From assembly GCF_030689685.1 (NCBI RefSeq), contig NZ_JAUYEY010000007.1:62001-126000 (forward strand): a stretch of 64,000 nucleotides of DNA. The letters are read 5' to 3'. The notes beneath the pieces are model-generated. The model was not told the origin of the DNA and did not search any database. It saw only the letters and a program-made list of their open reading frames with translations. The DNA comes from Polaromonas sp. (lineage in GTDB: Bacteria; Pseudomonadota; Gammaproteobacteria; Burkholderiales; Burkholderiaceae_C). This document shows positions 54,038 to 64,000 of the stretch, piece after piece. Within the stretch, counting starts at the first letter, position 1. The number at the start of each line of letters is the position of its first letter. Both the position numbers and the translations under genes were made by a program.

Positions 54038-55702
54038 TCATGCGTGAACCCCGGCCATTGCCAGCCCCACACTCTCTCGCGTCCACGCTTCGGCAGGCAG
54101 CACCTCGCTCAGCTGGCCGGCATGCATGACGGCGACGCGGTCGCCCAGGGCCAGCACTTCGTCGAGGTCGTCCGAGATCAACAGCACGGCGGCACCGGCG
54201 TCGCGCGCTGCGACCAGTTGCTCCTGCACGTAGGCGACCGCACCTATGTCCAGGCCCCAGGTGGGCTGGTGCGCAATGATGAGTTTGGGCACCTGTGCGC
54301 TGACTGCCGCATCGGCGAGACCGGATTTTTCCGACGGGCCGCCCCTAGGAAAAATAGCCCCCTCGGGGGGCAGCGAATTACGCGTAGCGAAAAGCGTGAG
54401 GGCCACAAGCGCGCGGCCCAGAATCAGCTTTTGCATATTGCCGCCCGACAGCGAACGGGCGGGCGAATGTGGACCGCCGCCGCGCACGTCAAAGGCCTGC
54501 ACGATGCGCGCGGCATGCGCCTGGGCGGCCTTGCGCCGGATCCACAGTGCTTTAGAAAACGCCGGGCTGCGCAAGCGCTCAGATACCGCGTTCTCCCACA
54601 CGCTGAGGTCGCCGACCACACCCACGGCGTGCCGGTCTTCGGGGATGCGCGCCACGCCCTGGGTCACCAGCCACGCTGGCGATGCCTGTAGCGGCTGGCC
54701 CAGAAAAGTCACCGTGCCCTGGCGGGCGGCGCGGGTGCCGCACAGCAGGTCGGCCAGCGCCAGTTGTCCGTTACCTGAGACACCGGCAATCGCCACGATC
54801 TCCCCGGCGTTCAGCGTCAGCGACACCTTGTCCAGCCGGTCGCGCCCGGCCGGGCCGGTGCTCACGCCAGCCAGCGTGCAGACCGGCTGGCCGGTGGCGC
54901 CGGCCGGGCGCCGCACGGTGGCGCTGACGGCGTGGCCGACCATCCACTGGGCCAGCTGCGCCTGGCTGGTGCCGGCAGCCGGTGCCTCAGCCACCAGCCT
55001 GCCGCCGCGCAGCACCGCCACCCGGTGTGACACGCGCAGCACCTCGCCAAGTTTGTGGCTGATGAAAATGATGGACAGTCCCTGCGCCACCATCTGGCCC
55101 AAGGTGTCAAACAGCGCCTCGCTCTCCTGCGGCGTCAGCACGGCGGTGGGCTCGTCAAGAATCAGGATGCGCGCGCCGCGGTACAACGCTTTGAGAATCT
55201 CCACACGCTGGCGCTCGCCGACCGACAGGCTGCCCACGGCGGCGTCGGGATCGACCGGCAGGCCAAAACGCTGCGCCACCTGTAGCAGCCGGTTGCGCGC
55301 AGCCCGGCGCCGGGTGAAGGGCAGCCACAGCGGCTCGCTGCCCAGCATCACGTTGTCAAGCACAGTGAGGTTGTCGGCCAGCGTGAAGTGCTGGTGCACC
55401 ATGCCAATGCCGGCGTCCAGCGCCGCCCTGGGGTTGCCGGCAGGCAAGGGCCGGCCAAAGGCTTCTATCTGCCCTTCGTCGGCTGTGTAATGCCCAAACA
55501 GGATGGACACCAGCGTGGACTTGCCGGCGCCGTTTTCGCCGAGCAGGGCCAGCACCTCGCCGACGTGCAGCTCCAGCGAGATCGCGTCATTGGCCACCAG
55601 CGTGCCGAAGCGTTTGGTGATGCTGGTGAGCCGCAGCACCGTGCGGCTTTCAGACCCCCTCGCCCCCTGGGAGAGGGAAGGGGTGAGGGTAGCGTCGGGC
55701 AT
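54038..55702 (-). CDS. Nucleoside-type ABC transporter ATPase with repeat insertion
   Basis: A double-ATPase subunit of the BmpA/NupO type, 554 residues from the ATG at 55702 (upstream ATGs at 55744 and 55723 are also in frame, and the N-terminal segment TPSLSQGARGSES is repeat-derived). NBD1 has GENGAGKST, SVGERQRVEILKAL and ILILDEPTAVL. NBD2 has a degenerate Walker A (GVSGNGQLALA), the signature LSGGNMQKLILGRAL and Walker B LIIAHQPTWGLD. Residues about 433-456 (LFATRNSLPPEGAIFPRGGPSEK) are an in-frame GC-rich repeat wedged between the NBD2 signature and Walker B. Activity with this insertion needs testing. Confidence 0.9.
   Translation of the reverse strand: MPDATLTPSLSQGARGSESRTVLRLTSITKRFGTLVANDAISLELHVGEVLALLGENGAGKSTLVSILFGHYTADEGQIEAFGRPLPAGNPRAALDAGIGMVHQHFTLADNLTVLDNVMLGSEPLWLPFTRRRAARNRLLQVAQRFGLPVDPDAAVGSLSVGERQRVEILKALYRGARILILDEPTAVLTPQESEALFDTLGQMVAQGLSIIFISHKLGEVLRVSHRVAVLRGGRLVAEAPAAGTSQAQLAQWMVGHAVSATVRRPAGATGQPVCTLAGVSTGPAGRDRLDKVSLTLNAGEIVAIAGVSGNGQLALADLLCGTRAARQGTVTFLGQPLQASPAWLVTQGVARIPEDRHAVGVVGDLSVWENAVSERLRSPAFSKALWIRRKAAQAHAARIVQAFDVRGGGPHSPARSLSGGNMQKLILGRALVALTLFATRNSLPPEGAIFPRGGPSEKSGLADAAVSAQVPKLIIAHQPTWGLDIGAVAYVQEQLVAARDAGAAVLLISDDLDEVLALGDRVAVMHAGQLSEVLPAEAWTRESVGLAMAGVHA
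54336..54404. repeat. GC-rich interspersed repeat, copy 2 (inside transporter ATPase)
   Basis: A 69-bp unit (GGGCCGCCCCTAGG start, TAGCCCCCTCGGGGGGCAGC, then AAAGCGTGAGGGCCA end), translated in frame on the minus strand. The 10.8-kb intergenic copy has the same ends. Confidence 0.8.
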
Positions 55703-55776
55703 GTAAGTTTGCGTGTGGGGCATGCGGGCTACGCGCGCCCTCACCCTAACCCTCTCCCCGAGGGAAAGGGGAGAAG
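55657..55776. repeat. CCCTCACCC-type repeat pair at the ATPase 5' end
   Basis: Two units in inverted orientation (CCCCCTGGGAGAGGGAAGGG at 55669 and CCCTCACCCTAACCCTCTCC at 55739). They flank about 40 bases that carry the candidate start codons of the ATPase gene and extend to the 3' end of the binding-protein gene. Confidence 0.65.
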
Positions 55777-55780
55777 ACGG

Positions 55781-56782
55781 TCACTTCGAGCTTGACTTGG
55801 GCTGGCCGTCATCCACCTTGACCGTGAACTTGCCGTCGAGGATGGCTTTTTCCTTGGCCCTCATCTTGGCGACGATGTCGGCCGGGATTTTCTTCTCGAA
55901 GGTGCCCAGCGGCGCCAGCTCCGAGCCCTTGTACTTCATCATCGAGTACTGGCCATAGTCCTCGGCCTTGAACTTGCCTTCCTTGACCAGCTTGAGCGCG
56001 CGGTCGATGGTGGGCTCCATGTTCCATAGGGCCGACGACACCACGGTGTCGGGGTATTTGTCCTGGGTGTTGATCACGTTGCCGATGGCCAGTTTGCCTT
56101 TTTCCTTGGCGGCGTCGCTGACGCCAAAACGCTCGGCGTACATCACGTCGGCGCCTTTGTCGATCATCGCAAACGCAGCTTCCTTGGCCTTGGGCGGGTC
56201 AAACCAGCTGTTGATAAAGCTCACCGTGAACGCGACCTTGGGATTGGTCTCTTTCGCGCCGGCCATGAAGGCGTTCATCAGGCGATTCACTTCGGGAATC
56301 GGGAAACCGCCGACCAGGCCAATCTTGTTGGTCTTGGTCATGCCACCGGCAATCATGCCGCTCAGGTAAGCCGGCTCCTGGATGTAGTTGTCAAACACCG
56401 AGAAGTTGGGTGCCTGCACCTTGCCGGACGAACCCATGAGGAAAGACGTCTTGGGGAAGTCTTTGGCGACTTTGCGCGCGGCGGCCTCCACAGCAAAGGC
56501 CTCGCCGACGATCAGCTGGTTGCCCGCCGTGGCGTACTCACGCATGACGCGTTCGTAGTCGGCGTTGGCGACGTTTTCGGTGGCTTTGTACTCAATCTCG
56601 CCGCGCGCCTCGGCAGCCTTCAGCGCTTTGTGGATGCGGCTGACCCATTGCTGCTCAAAGGGCACAGTGTAAATGGCCGCCACCTTCATCTTGGCCTGGG
56701 CCAGCGCCAGGCCCGGGCTGGCCAGCACCAGCGCGGCCGCCAGCGCGATCAGAGGACGTCTTTTGATTGTTCTGCTCAACAT
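55781..56782 (-). CDS. BMP-family substrate-binding protein
   Basis: A 333-residue periplasmic binding protein of the Bmp/Med family, which binds nucleosides or nucleobases. The ATG at 56782 follows CAGGAG and opens a signal peptide (RRPLIALAAALVLASPGLALAQA). The frame up to 56851 is not used. There is no lipobox Cys. KMKVAAIYTVPFEQQWVSRIHKALKAAEARGEIEYKATENV and GFPIPEVNRLMNAFMAGAKETNP are family landmarks. It opens the transporter operon (binding protein, ATPase, permease 1, permease 2, codA). The ligand is inferred from codA and upp. Confidence 0.9.
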   Translation of the reverse strand: MLSRTIKRRPLIALAAALVLASPGLALAQAKMKVAAIYTVPFEQQWVSRIHKALKAAEARGEIEYKATENVANADYERVMREYATAGNQLIVGEAFAVEAAARKVAKDFPKTSFLMGSSGKVQAPNFSVFDNYIQEPAYLSGMIAGGMTKTNKIGLVGGFPIPEVNRLMNAFMAGAKETNPKVAFTVSFINSWFDPPKAKEAAFAMIDKGADVMYAERFGVSDAAKEKGKLAIGNVINTQDKYPDTVVSSALWNMEPTIDRALKLVKEGKFKAEDYGQYSMMKYKGSELAPLGTFEKKIPADIVAKMRAKEKAILDGKFTVKVDDGQPKSSSK

Positions 56783-56940
56783 GCTTTTGCTCCTGAAAGT
56801 TAAGTTTGACCTAGCACCATCGACAATAAAATTGCTGGTGCCTGCTGGCATGCAAGCACCATGCCATCAGGCTACTGTGGGATGCTACAGCTCAAACATC
56901 CCATGCACCAGCGATCCCGCACCTCTCATACCCTCAGTTC

Positions 56941-56989
56941 GCTATCAAATCAGAAGCTGCTTACGCTTGCTGGCTATGGGCTGGAGGCC
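56941..56989 (+). repeat. 49-bp interspersed repeat, copy 6 (overlapping upp stop)
   Basis: GCTATCAAATCAGAAGCTGC start and GGGCTGGAGGCC end. Its last base is the first base of the minus-strand TAG stop of upp. Confidence 0.85.
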
Positions 56990-57630
56990 TATTTGGTTCC
57001 GAAGATCCGGTCGCCGGCATCGCCCAGGCCCGGCAGGATGTAGCCGTGGTCGTTGAGCTCGCGGTCGATGGCAGCGGTGTAGATCGGCACGTCCGGGTGG
57101 GCTTTTTGCAGCGCGGCAATGCCTTCGGGGCAGGTCAGCAGGCAGACAAACTTGATGGATTTGGGGTTGAGCTCTTTCAGGCGATCCACCGCGGCAATCG
57201 CCGAGTTGCCGGTGGCCAGCATCGGGTCCACCACGACGATGTCGCGCGCTTCCATGTCGTGCGGCATTTTGAAGTAGTACTCGACGGCGGTCAGGGTTTT
57301 CGGGTCGCGGTACAGGCCGACGTGACCGACGCGCGCGCCGGGCACCACGCTGAGCATGCCCTCCAGAATGCCGTTGCCGGCACGCAAGATGGAGACAAAC
57401 ACCAGTTTTTTGCCGTCAATGACTTTGGAAATGGTTTTTTCGAGCGGCGTTTCAATCTCGATGTTTTGCGTCGGCATGTCGCGCGTGACCTCATAGGCCA
57501 TCAGCATGCTGAGCTCGTTGAGCAGGGTGCGGAAGGTGTTGGTGGACGCGTCCTTGCGCCGCATCAGCGTGAGCTTGTGCTGCACCAGCGGGTGGTCGAT
57601 CAGGTGGACTTTGTCGTTGCGGGGGGTCAT
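56989..57630 (-). CDS. upp: Uracil phosphoribosyltransferase
   Basis: A 213-residue salvage enzyme making UMP from uracil and PRPP. The PRPP-binding motif [12 protein letters not shown] and the uracil-binding [29 protein letters not shown] at the C-terminus are present; [17 protein letters not shown] is the usual N-terminus. The start at 57630 is chosen; in-frame ATGs at 57675 and 57672 would overlap urc4. Placed between codA/importer genes and urc4-urc1, it supplies UMP for either salvage or the URC route. Confidence 0.94.
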   Translation of the reverse strand: MTPRNDKVHLIDHPLVQHKLTLMRRKDASTNTFRTLLNELSMLMAYEVTRDMPTQNIEIETPLEKTISKVIDGKKLVFVSILRAGNGILEGMLSVVPGARVGHVGLYRDPKTLTAVEYYFKMPHDMEARDIVVVDPMLATGNSAIAAVDRLKELNPKSIKFVCLLTCPEGIAALQKAHPDVPIYTAAIDRELNDHGYILPGLGDAGDRIFGTK

Positions 57631-57655
57631 GTGCGGGTGTGCCTCGTCGTGAATT

Positions 57656-58934
57656 TCAGAATACGGTGCCATCACTTTTAATGTTCAAAGGCGGTTGGCC
57701 TCCGTGCAATTGCTGTGCCAGAACGCGGCCTGCGGCCCAGGTCCCGCCTTCGAGCACACAGGCCAGCGGCATCTGTTCGGCACTCAATCCTAACTGCTCG
57801 CGCACCAGCGGCGCGAGTTCGTCGAGCAGCGCCACCGTCAGCGCGCGCCATTCGACGATCAGCTCATCGCCGGGCGCGTGCAGGCTGTCGGCCAGTGCCG
57901 GGTTCTTGAGCATCAGCACCCCAGCATCGAGAAACAGGCCGCCATTGCGGTATTCGGGCAGGCCGGTCAGCGCGTCCAGGCCTTCGACCTTTACGCCGGC
58001 CCATTCAAAGGGTTCGAGCAGCGAATAGGTCAGCCACTGCGAAAGCTTGTGAAAGGGCATCCAGCCGCAGCTCGGGCCGTCGGCCTCTCCGCCGGCGGCA
58101 GGGTGGCGCCAGCAGTCGCCCAGTGGTTCGCCAGCAAGCGCGTTCTGCGCGGGCCAGATCGGGGCCAGGCCGGTCAGCAGCAGCGAGAGGATGTCTTGCG
58201 CCTGCACCGTGCCTCCGCCGCCTGGGACCAGCCGGTCGAACAGGTGGCCGGGCCGGCCCGGCTGGCCGAACAGCGCCGGATTGTCCTGCAAGGCCTGACC
58301 GAGGCGGCGCAGCAGCGCGGCGCGACCATCCACACCAATCAGCGGGTTGTCGGGAGCGACCTGAAACGCTTCAGCCAGGCGTTCCGCAGTCACGGCCAAC
58401 AGGCCAGCGGCATCGGCCTGCAGCGGACGCGCGGGGTCGCTGGAGAACAGCCCATCCATGAAGGCATGAAAACTCGCCACGCCCAGGCCTTCGGAGCGGC
58501 CGTATTCCTGCGCGGGATGTTCACCTGAGGCAGCCTCAAGGTAACACCAGTCCGGTCCGGCGCCGGCGTCGAGCAGCACGCTGATCAGGGCCAGGTCGAT
58601 CTGGGCGCGGGCTTTGTCCCGCGCCGTCGCGCTGCTCAGGGCGGCGTTGAGCTGCGCCAGCCGGTCCGCGCCGCCAGCCTCGAAATGCCGCCAGCGGCTG
58701 TGGTACGGAATCGCCAGGTTCGGGTAGCGTGCACGCGTGAGTTCAGCCACCAGCGCGGCGGCTGTCAGCATGGCGCCGTCGTTGACGTTGAACCACTCGG
58801 ACTCGCCGCGCCGCGCACGCGCCAGCAGGGCCTGCGCACGGTTGCGTATCGTGCTTGTAGAGCGCAATTCAGCTACAGCCCTTGTCTGGATTGCCCCTGC
58901 AGCTATTGAATTTGTAGCGTTGGTGATAATGAAC

Positions 58935-58942
<8 letters not shown>
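57656..58942 (-). CDS. URC4/DUF1688 uracil-catabolism protein
   Basis: A 428-residue DUF1688 protein, homologous to Urc4 of the yeast URC pyrimidine-degradation pathway. After [26 protein letters not shown], the family block [19 protein letters not shown] and RWDYLE-type residues ([40 protein letters not shown]) follow, ending with [22 protein letters not shown]. Residues 9-25 ([17 protein letters not shown]) are the translation of a 49-bp repeat. It overlaps urc1 by 8 bases and precedes upp. Its biochemical step is unresolved. Confidence 0.85.
58870..58918 (-). repeat. 49-bp interspersed repeat, copy 7 (inside urc4)
   Basis: On the minus strand GCTACAAATTCAATAGCTGC, then GGGCTGTAGCTG. It is read in the same register as copy 1: GCT-ACA in both becomes Ala-Thr. 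Confidence 0.9.
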
Positions 58943-60233
<1,291 letters not shown>

Positions 60234-60338
60234 AAAGGGAATCCTTCAAAAAAGTCGAATGTAGCTGTGACATCCGGGGCTTGCAAGGGCTGTGCCGGAA
60301 AAGCAAAGCCGGCACCGGTAAATCGCGGCCCCAGACTC

Positions 60339-61898
60339 CTAGCGCTTTTTGCCGCCGAAGATGGTGCCCAGCGCGCCGCGCAGCACCTGGCGTGCCATCA
60401 TGCGCGCTTCGGCCTTGAGCACAGATTGCACCATGCCGTCGCGCTGGCCACCGCGCGGGCCTTTCGAGCCGAATAACACGTCGCTCAGGCCGCCCATGAA
60501 ACCGCCGGAGGCGTCAGCCGCCTTGGCGGTTTCGGCCTGTGCGGCTTCTGTGCGGGCCTTCAGCATTTCATAGGCGGATTCGGGGTCGGTCGCTTTTTCA
60601 TAAACCCCTGCCACCAGCGAGCCGGCCACCAGCGCCTGGCGCTGCTGCGGCGTGATCGGGCCAATCTGGCTGCCCGGCGGCAACACATAAGCACGTTCGG
60701 TGATGCTGGGCCGGCCCTTGCTGTCGAGAAAACTCACCAGCGCTTCGCCAACGGCCAACTCGGTGATCGCGGCTTCGATGTCCAGGCCGGGTTTCTGGCG
60801 CATGGTCTGGGCCGTGGCTTTGACGGCCTTCTGGTCGCGCGGCGTGAAGGCGCGCAGCGCGTGCTGCACCCGGTTGCCCAATTGCGCCAGCACCGAGTCG
60901 GGAATATCCAGCGGGTTTTGCGTCACGAAATAAACCCCCACGCCTTTGGAGCGCACCAGTCGCACCACAAGTTCGATGCGCTCGATCAGCGCCTTGGGCG
61001 CCTCGTTGAACAGCAAATGCGCCTCGTCGAAGAAAAACACCAGCTTGGGCTGGTCCGGGTCGCCAATCTCGGGCAGTTGCTCGAACAGCTCGGACAACAT
61101 CCACAGCAAAAAGGTGGCGTACAGGCGCGGTGAGTTCATCAGTTTGTCGGCGGCCAGGATGTTGATGACGCCCATCGGTCCCGACGGGCCGCCCCTAGAG
61201 GCCGATGCGCCCCCTGAGGGGGTCGACGTCGAAGACGTCGGGGGGCTCCGATTAACGTCCACGGTCTGCATGAAATCGCTGATGTTGAGCATGGGCTCGC
61301 CGAAGAACTTGTCGCCGCCCTGGGTTTCGATCTGCATCAGCCCGCGCTGAATGGCGCCCACGCTGGCGGCGCTGATGTTGCCGTATTCGGTGGTGAACTT
61401 GCTGGCGTTGTCGCCCACATGCTGCAGCATGGCGCGCAGGTCTTTCAGGTCCAGCAGCAGCATGCCGGCATCGTCGGCAATTTTGAAAACGAGGTTGATG
61501 ACGCCGGCCTGGGTTTCGTTGAGTCCCAGCATGCGACCCAGCAGCAGCGGGCCCATGTCGGACACAGTGGCGCGCACCGGGTGGCCCTGTTCGCCGAACA
61601 CGTCCCAGAGTGTGGTGGGGCAGGCCAGCGGTTCGGGTTTGGTGATACCGCGTTCTTTCAGGACCGCGCTCATTTTGTCGCCGATGCTGCCGGCCTGGCT
61701 GATGCCGGCCAGGTCGCCCTTGACGTCGCCCATGAAGACCGGCACGCCGATTTTCGAGAAGTTTTCCGCCAGCGTCTGCAGGGTCACCGTCTTGCCGGTG
61801 CCGGTGGCGCCGGTGATGAGGCCGTGGCGGTTGGCCAGCGCCGGGAGCAGCTCGCAGGTGGTGGAAGCATTCCGGGCAATCAGAAAGGGCTCGGCCAT
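60339..61898 (-). CDS. HerA-like ATPase (DUF853) with repeat insertion
   Basis: A 519-residue FtsK/HerA-superfamily P-loop ATPase of the YjgR/DUF853 family. Walker A is GATGTGKT (residues 30-37); Walker B is [49 protein letters not shown] is typical. Residues 216-239 ([24 protein letters not shown]) are an in-frame GC-rich repeat between the DFMQT and INILAADKL motifs. A C-terminal GGKKR tail is conserved. Its cellular role is unclear. It is divergent from yebC. Confidence 0.9.
   Translation of the reverse strand: MAEPFLIARNASTTCELLPALANRHGLITGATGTGKTVTLQTLAENFSKIGVPVFMGDVKGDLAGISQAGSIGDKMSAVLKERGITKPEPLACPTTLWDVFGEQGHPVRATVSDMGPLLLGRMLGLNETQAGVINLVFKIADDAGMLLLDLKDLRAMLQHVGDNASKFTTEYGNISAASVGAIQRGLMQIETQGGDKFFGEPMLNISDFMQTVDVNRSPPTSSTSTPSGGASASRGGPSGPMGVINILAADKLMNSPRLYATFLLWMLSELFEQLPEIGDPDQPKLVFFFDEAHLLFNEAPKALIERIELVVRLVRSKGVGVYFVTQNPLDIPDSVLAQLGNRVQHALRAFTPRDQKAVKATAQTMRQKPGLDIEAAITELAVGEALVSFLDSKGRPSITERAYVLPPGSQIGPITPQQRQALVAGSLVAGVYEKATDPESAYEMLKARTEAAQAETAKAADASGGFMGGLSDVLFGSKGPRGGQRDGMVQSVLKAEARMMARQVLRGALGTIFGGKKR
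61182..61252. repeat. GC-rich interspersed repeat, copy 3 (inside HerA-like gene)
   Basis: Starts ACGGGCCGCCCCTAG like copies 1 and 2, with the palindromes CCCCCTGAGGGGG and GACGTCGAAGACGTC. It encodes the Ser/Pro/Gly-rich residues 216-239. Confidence 0.8.
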
Positions 61899-61956
61899 GG
61901 GGTGTCCTAAAAAGTAAAATGCGGTTTGTAGATTAAATCAATTCCAAAGGATTTCC

Positions 61957-62682
61957 GTGGCTGGTCACAGTAAATGGGCGAATATTCAGCACCGCAAGGG
62001 GCGCCAGGACGAGAAACGCCAGCGTATCTGGACCCGGGTGATGCGCGAGATCATGGTGGCTGCCCGCATGGGTGGTGGCGACATGGGCACCAACCCGCGC
62101 CTGCGACTGGCGGCCGAAAAGGCCAAGGCCGCCAACATGCCGCTGGAAAACGTCAAGTACGGCATCGCCAAGGCCACCGGCAGCCTGGAAGGCGTGCATT
62201 ACGAAGAAGTGCGTTACGAGGGATATGGCATAGGCGGCGCGGCCATCATCGTGGACTGCATGACCGACAACAAGGTGCGCACCGTGGCCGAGGTGCGTCA
62301 TGCGTTTGCCAAGTTTGGCGGCCACATGGGCACCGAAGGCTCGGTCGCTTTCCAGTTCAAGCATTGCGGCCAGCTGATTTTTGCACCGGGCACCAACGAG
62401 GACAAGATCATGGAAGTGGCGCTCGACGCTGGCGCCGATGATGTCATCACGCATGACGACGGTGCGATTGAAGTGTTGACGCCTTATGCACAGTTTGAAG
62501 TGATCAAACATGCGCTGGAAGCGGCGGGCCTGAAAGCAGAGTTGGCTGAAGTCACCATGCGTGCGGACAACATGATCGAGCTGACTGGTGGCGAGGCCGC
62601 GACCATGCAGAAGCTGCTGGACGTGCTGGAAGACCTCGACGACACGCAGGATGTGTTTCACAACGCCGCGCTGTCTGAATAA
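61957..62682 (+). CDS. YebC/PmpR-family regulatory protein
   Basis: A 241-residue YebC/TACO1-type protein. Members bind DNA or help translation of proline-rich stretches. The start is GTG at 61957, after AAAGG, and [21 protein letters not shown] is the near-invariant N-terminus. [24 protein letters not shown] and [32 protein letters not shown] follow. Length is standard. In related genomes it usually sits next to purD, which here lies 900 bases away behind a RelE/HTH pair. Confidence 0.95.
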   Translation: MAGHSKWANIQHRKGRQDEKRQRIWTRVMREIMVAARMGGGDMGTNPRLRLAAEKAKAANMPLENVKYGIAKATGSLEGVHYEEVRYEGYGIGGAAIIVDCMTDNKVRTVAEVRHAFAKFGGHMGTEGSVAFQFKHCGQLIFAPGTNEDKIMEVALDAGADDVITHDDGAIEVLTPYAQFEVIKHALEAAGLKAELAEVTMRADNMIELTGGEAATMQKLLDVLEDLDDTQDVFHNAALSE

Positions 62683-62760
62683 ATTTGCAGTGCCTTTAAG
62701 CACGTGAGCGGCTGAGGGCGACCGCTTAAAACGCCCCCGGATCAACAGAGTTGAGCGCAC

Positions 62761-62783
62761 TCAGCTATTGAAACAATAGCTGA
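62761..62783. terminator. Perfect inverted repeat after yebC
   Basis: TCAGCTATTG-AAA-CAATAGCTGA has 10-base perfect arms. It is the hairpin of a diverged 49-bp repeat (copy 8). Without a T-run it is a weak terminator but could shield the 3' end of the yebC mRNA. Confidence 0.5.
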
Positions 62784-62812
62784 CAGGTTTTGCCGCTCAC
62801 TGGGGCTTCGTA
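62764..62812 (+). repeat. 49-bp interspersed repeat, copy 8 (diverged)
   Basis: GCTATTGAAACAATAGCTG start; GGGCT is shifted by 2 bases relative to the other copies, so one small indel is needed. It lies between yebC and the toxin promoter. Confidence 0.6.
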
Positions 62813-62844
62813 TGTGCCCCATCAAATACTATCCGCTCCTGACG

Positions 62845-62850
62845 TATAAT
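62845..62850 (+). promoter_or_regulatory. Perfect -10 box for the toxin gene
   Basis: TATAAT ends 7 bases before the toxin ATG, so transcription would start at or next to the start codon. The -35 region is weak (TCAAAT). Confidence 0.5.
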
Positions 62851-62857
62851 CTCATCC

Positions 62858-63238
62858 ATGCTGACTATTGTCGAAACGCCGACTTTTCTGAGCTCTGCAA
62901 GCGCAATCTGGACGGATGACGAATTGATGGCATTCAAGATTTGGCTTGCAAGCAATGCCTTGGAGGGCGATGTTATTCCTGCGGCGCAGGGCCTGCGCAA
63001 AATTCGGTGGACCAGGCGTGGCATGGGCAAGCGCGGCGGAGCGCGAGTGGTGTATTACAACCAACTGGCCGACGGGCGAATAGTTCTGCTGATGGCTTAT
63101 ACGAAAGCCAAGTTTGATAACTTGCCGGCAGATTTTTTTGGTGGCATTAAAAAAGGAGTTCGAAAATGCCTAAGCCTCGTGTTGATGCAGAAATGGTTCG
63201 ATTTCAGGCGGACCTGCTGCAGTCCGTGCGCGAGATGA
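62858..63238 (+). CDS. RelE/ParE-family toxin
   Basis: A 126-residue RelE-superfamily toxin. The core is MLTIVETPTFLSSASAIWTDDELMAFKIWLASNALEGDVIPAAQGLRKIRWTRRGMGKRGGARVVYYN, where KIRW and the Arg/Tyr residues form the presumed active site. The sequence after LPADFFGGIKKG (residue 98) is Cys-rich and unlike the family; a frameshift near there may have lengthened it into the antitoxin gene, giving a 73-base overlap. No Shine-Dalgarno is seen; the message may be leaderless. The toxin precedes its HTH antitoxin. Confidence 0.85.
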   Translation: MLTIVETPTFLSSASAIWTDDELMAFKIWLASNALEGDVIPAAQGLRKIRWTRRGMGKRGGARVVYYNQLADGRIVLLMAYTKAKFDNLPADFFGGIKKGVRKCLSLVLMQKWFDFRRTCCSPCAR

Positions 63239-63459
63239 AAGCAGGAACTTTCGCGCGCAGTACCCAGGTGCCTTTGACGGAAGCCTTTGAGGCGCGCGCA
63301 AAGATGGAGCTTTCACAGTCGCAGTTTGCGCAGCTGCTGGGTGTCTCAGTGCGTACTTTGCAGGAGTGGGAGCAAGGGCGAAAAAAGCCCACGGGGGCTG
63401 CGCAAACTCTGCTGCGAATTGCAGTTCAATCGCCGCAGGCGCTTTTAAAACTAGGGTAA
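63166..63459 (+). CDS. XRE-family antitoxin (NadS/HigA2-like)
   Basis: A 97-residue antitoxin with a helix-turn-helix domain in its C-terminal half (about 45-85, MELSQSQFAQLLGVSVRTLQEWEQGRKKPTGAAQTLLRIA). The N-terminal helices (VDAEMVRFQADLLQSVREMKAG) should contact the toxin. AAAAGGAG lies 8 bases before the ATG. The toxin frame runs 73 bases into this gene. The MKAG...RST...LTEAFEAR layout is that of NadS-type antitoxins. Confidence 0.9.
   Translation: MPKPRVDAEMVRFQADLLQSVREMKAGTFARSTQVPLTEAFEARAKMELSQSQFAQLLGVSVRTLQEWEQGRKKPTGAAQTLLRIAVQSPQALLKLG

Positions 63460-64000
<541 letters not shown>

Overview
The window reads as a chromosomal segment of a betaproteobacterium of the order Burkholderiales, most likely family Comamonadaceae (Polaromonas, Rhodoferax or Variovorax-like). 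The reasons are the high GC content, the gene order exbB-exbD-lpxK-Trm112-kdsB-adk, the clpS-clpA and yebC-purD neighbourhoods, a PHB depolymerase, and several families of short interspersed repeats. I cannot fix the genus from sequence alone. About 60 protein-coding genes are supported; I found no rRNA, tRNA or CRISPR array. || 1-26.9 kb is mostly core metabolism and housekeeping: a 3-hydroxyacyl-CoA dehydrogenase cut by the left edge, a FimV-like protein, a D-2-hydroxyacid dehydrogenase, lexA with two LexA boxes, an asparaginase, the exbBD-lpxK-kdsB-adk operon, xseA, sodB, icd, clpS-clpA, sbcB, trhO, a PHB depolymerase behind a PhaR-type palindrome, a ketopantoate reductase, and small enzymes. 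|| 27-35.3 kb is an accessory region packed with toxin-antitoxin modules: hipBA, higBA, abiEi-abiEii and a Phd/VapC pair, with a DUF2971 gene, an RNB-type ribonuclease and two MITE-like elements. || 35.6-46.4 kb is one co-directional amide-utilisation cluster: a urea/amide-type ABC transporter (urtABCDE-like), aliphatic amidase amiE, a MoxR AAA+ ATPase with a VWA partner, and the sensor/antiterminator pair amiC-amiR. 46.4-47.5 kb is gene-free and looks decayed. || 47.5-50.4 kb holds an envelope protein, a PepSY protein and a two-component system. 50.4-60.2 kb is a minus-strand cluster that can be read as one pyrimidine pathway: a BmpA-type nucleoside ABC importer, cytosine deaminase (codA), uracil phosphoribosyltransferase (upp), and two genes of the URC type (urc4/DUF1688 and the GTP-cyclohydrolase-II-like urc1). 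60.3-64 kb has a HerA-like ATPase, yebC, a RelE/HTH pair and the start of purD. || The most unusual structure is not a single gene. Degraded fragments of codA occur at 31.5, 32.4, 34.2 and 47.3 kb, all in the orientation of the intact gene at 50.4-51.7 kb. They sit at the seams between the toxin-antitoxin modules and on either side of the amide cluster. In addition, two families of interspersed repeats have entered reading frames without breaking them: a 49-bp repeat (8 copies) and a GC-rich repeat (3 copies). They lengthen or terminate an asparaginase, HipA, Urc4, a small hypothetical protein, a transporter ATPase and a HerA-like ATPase.
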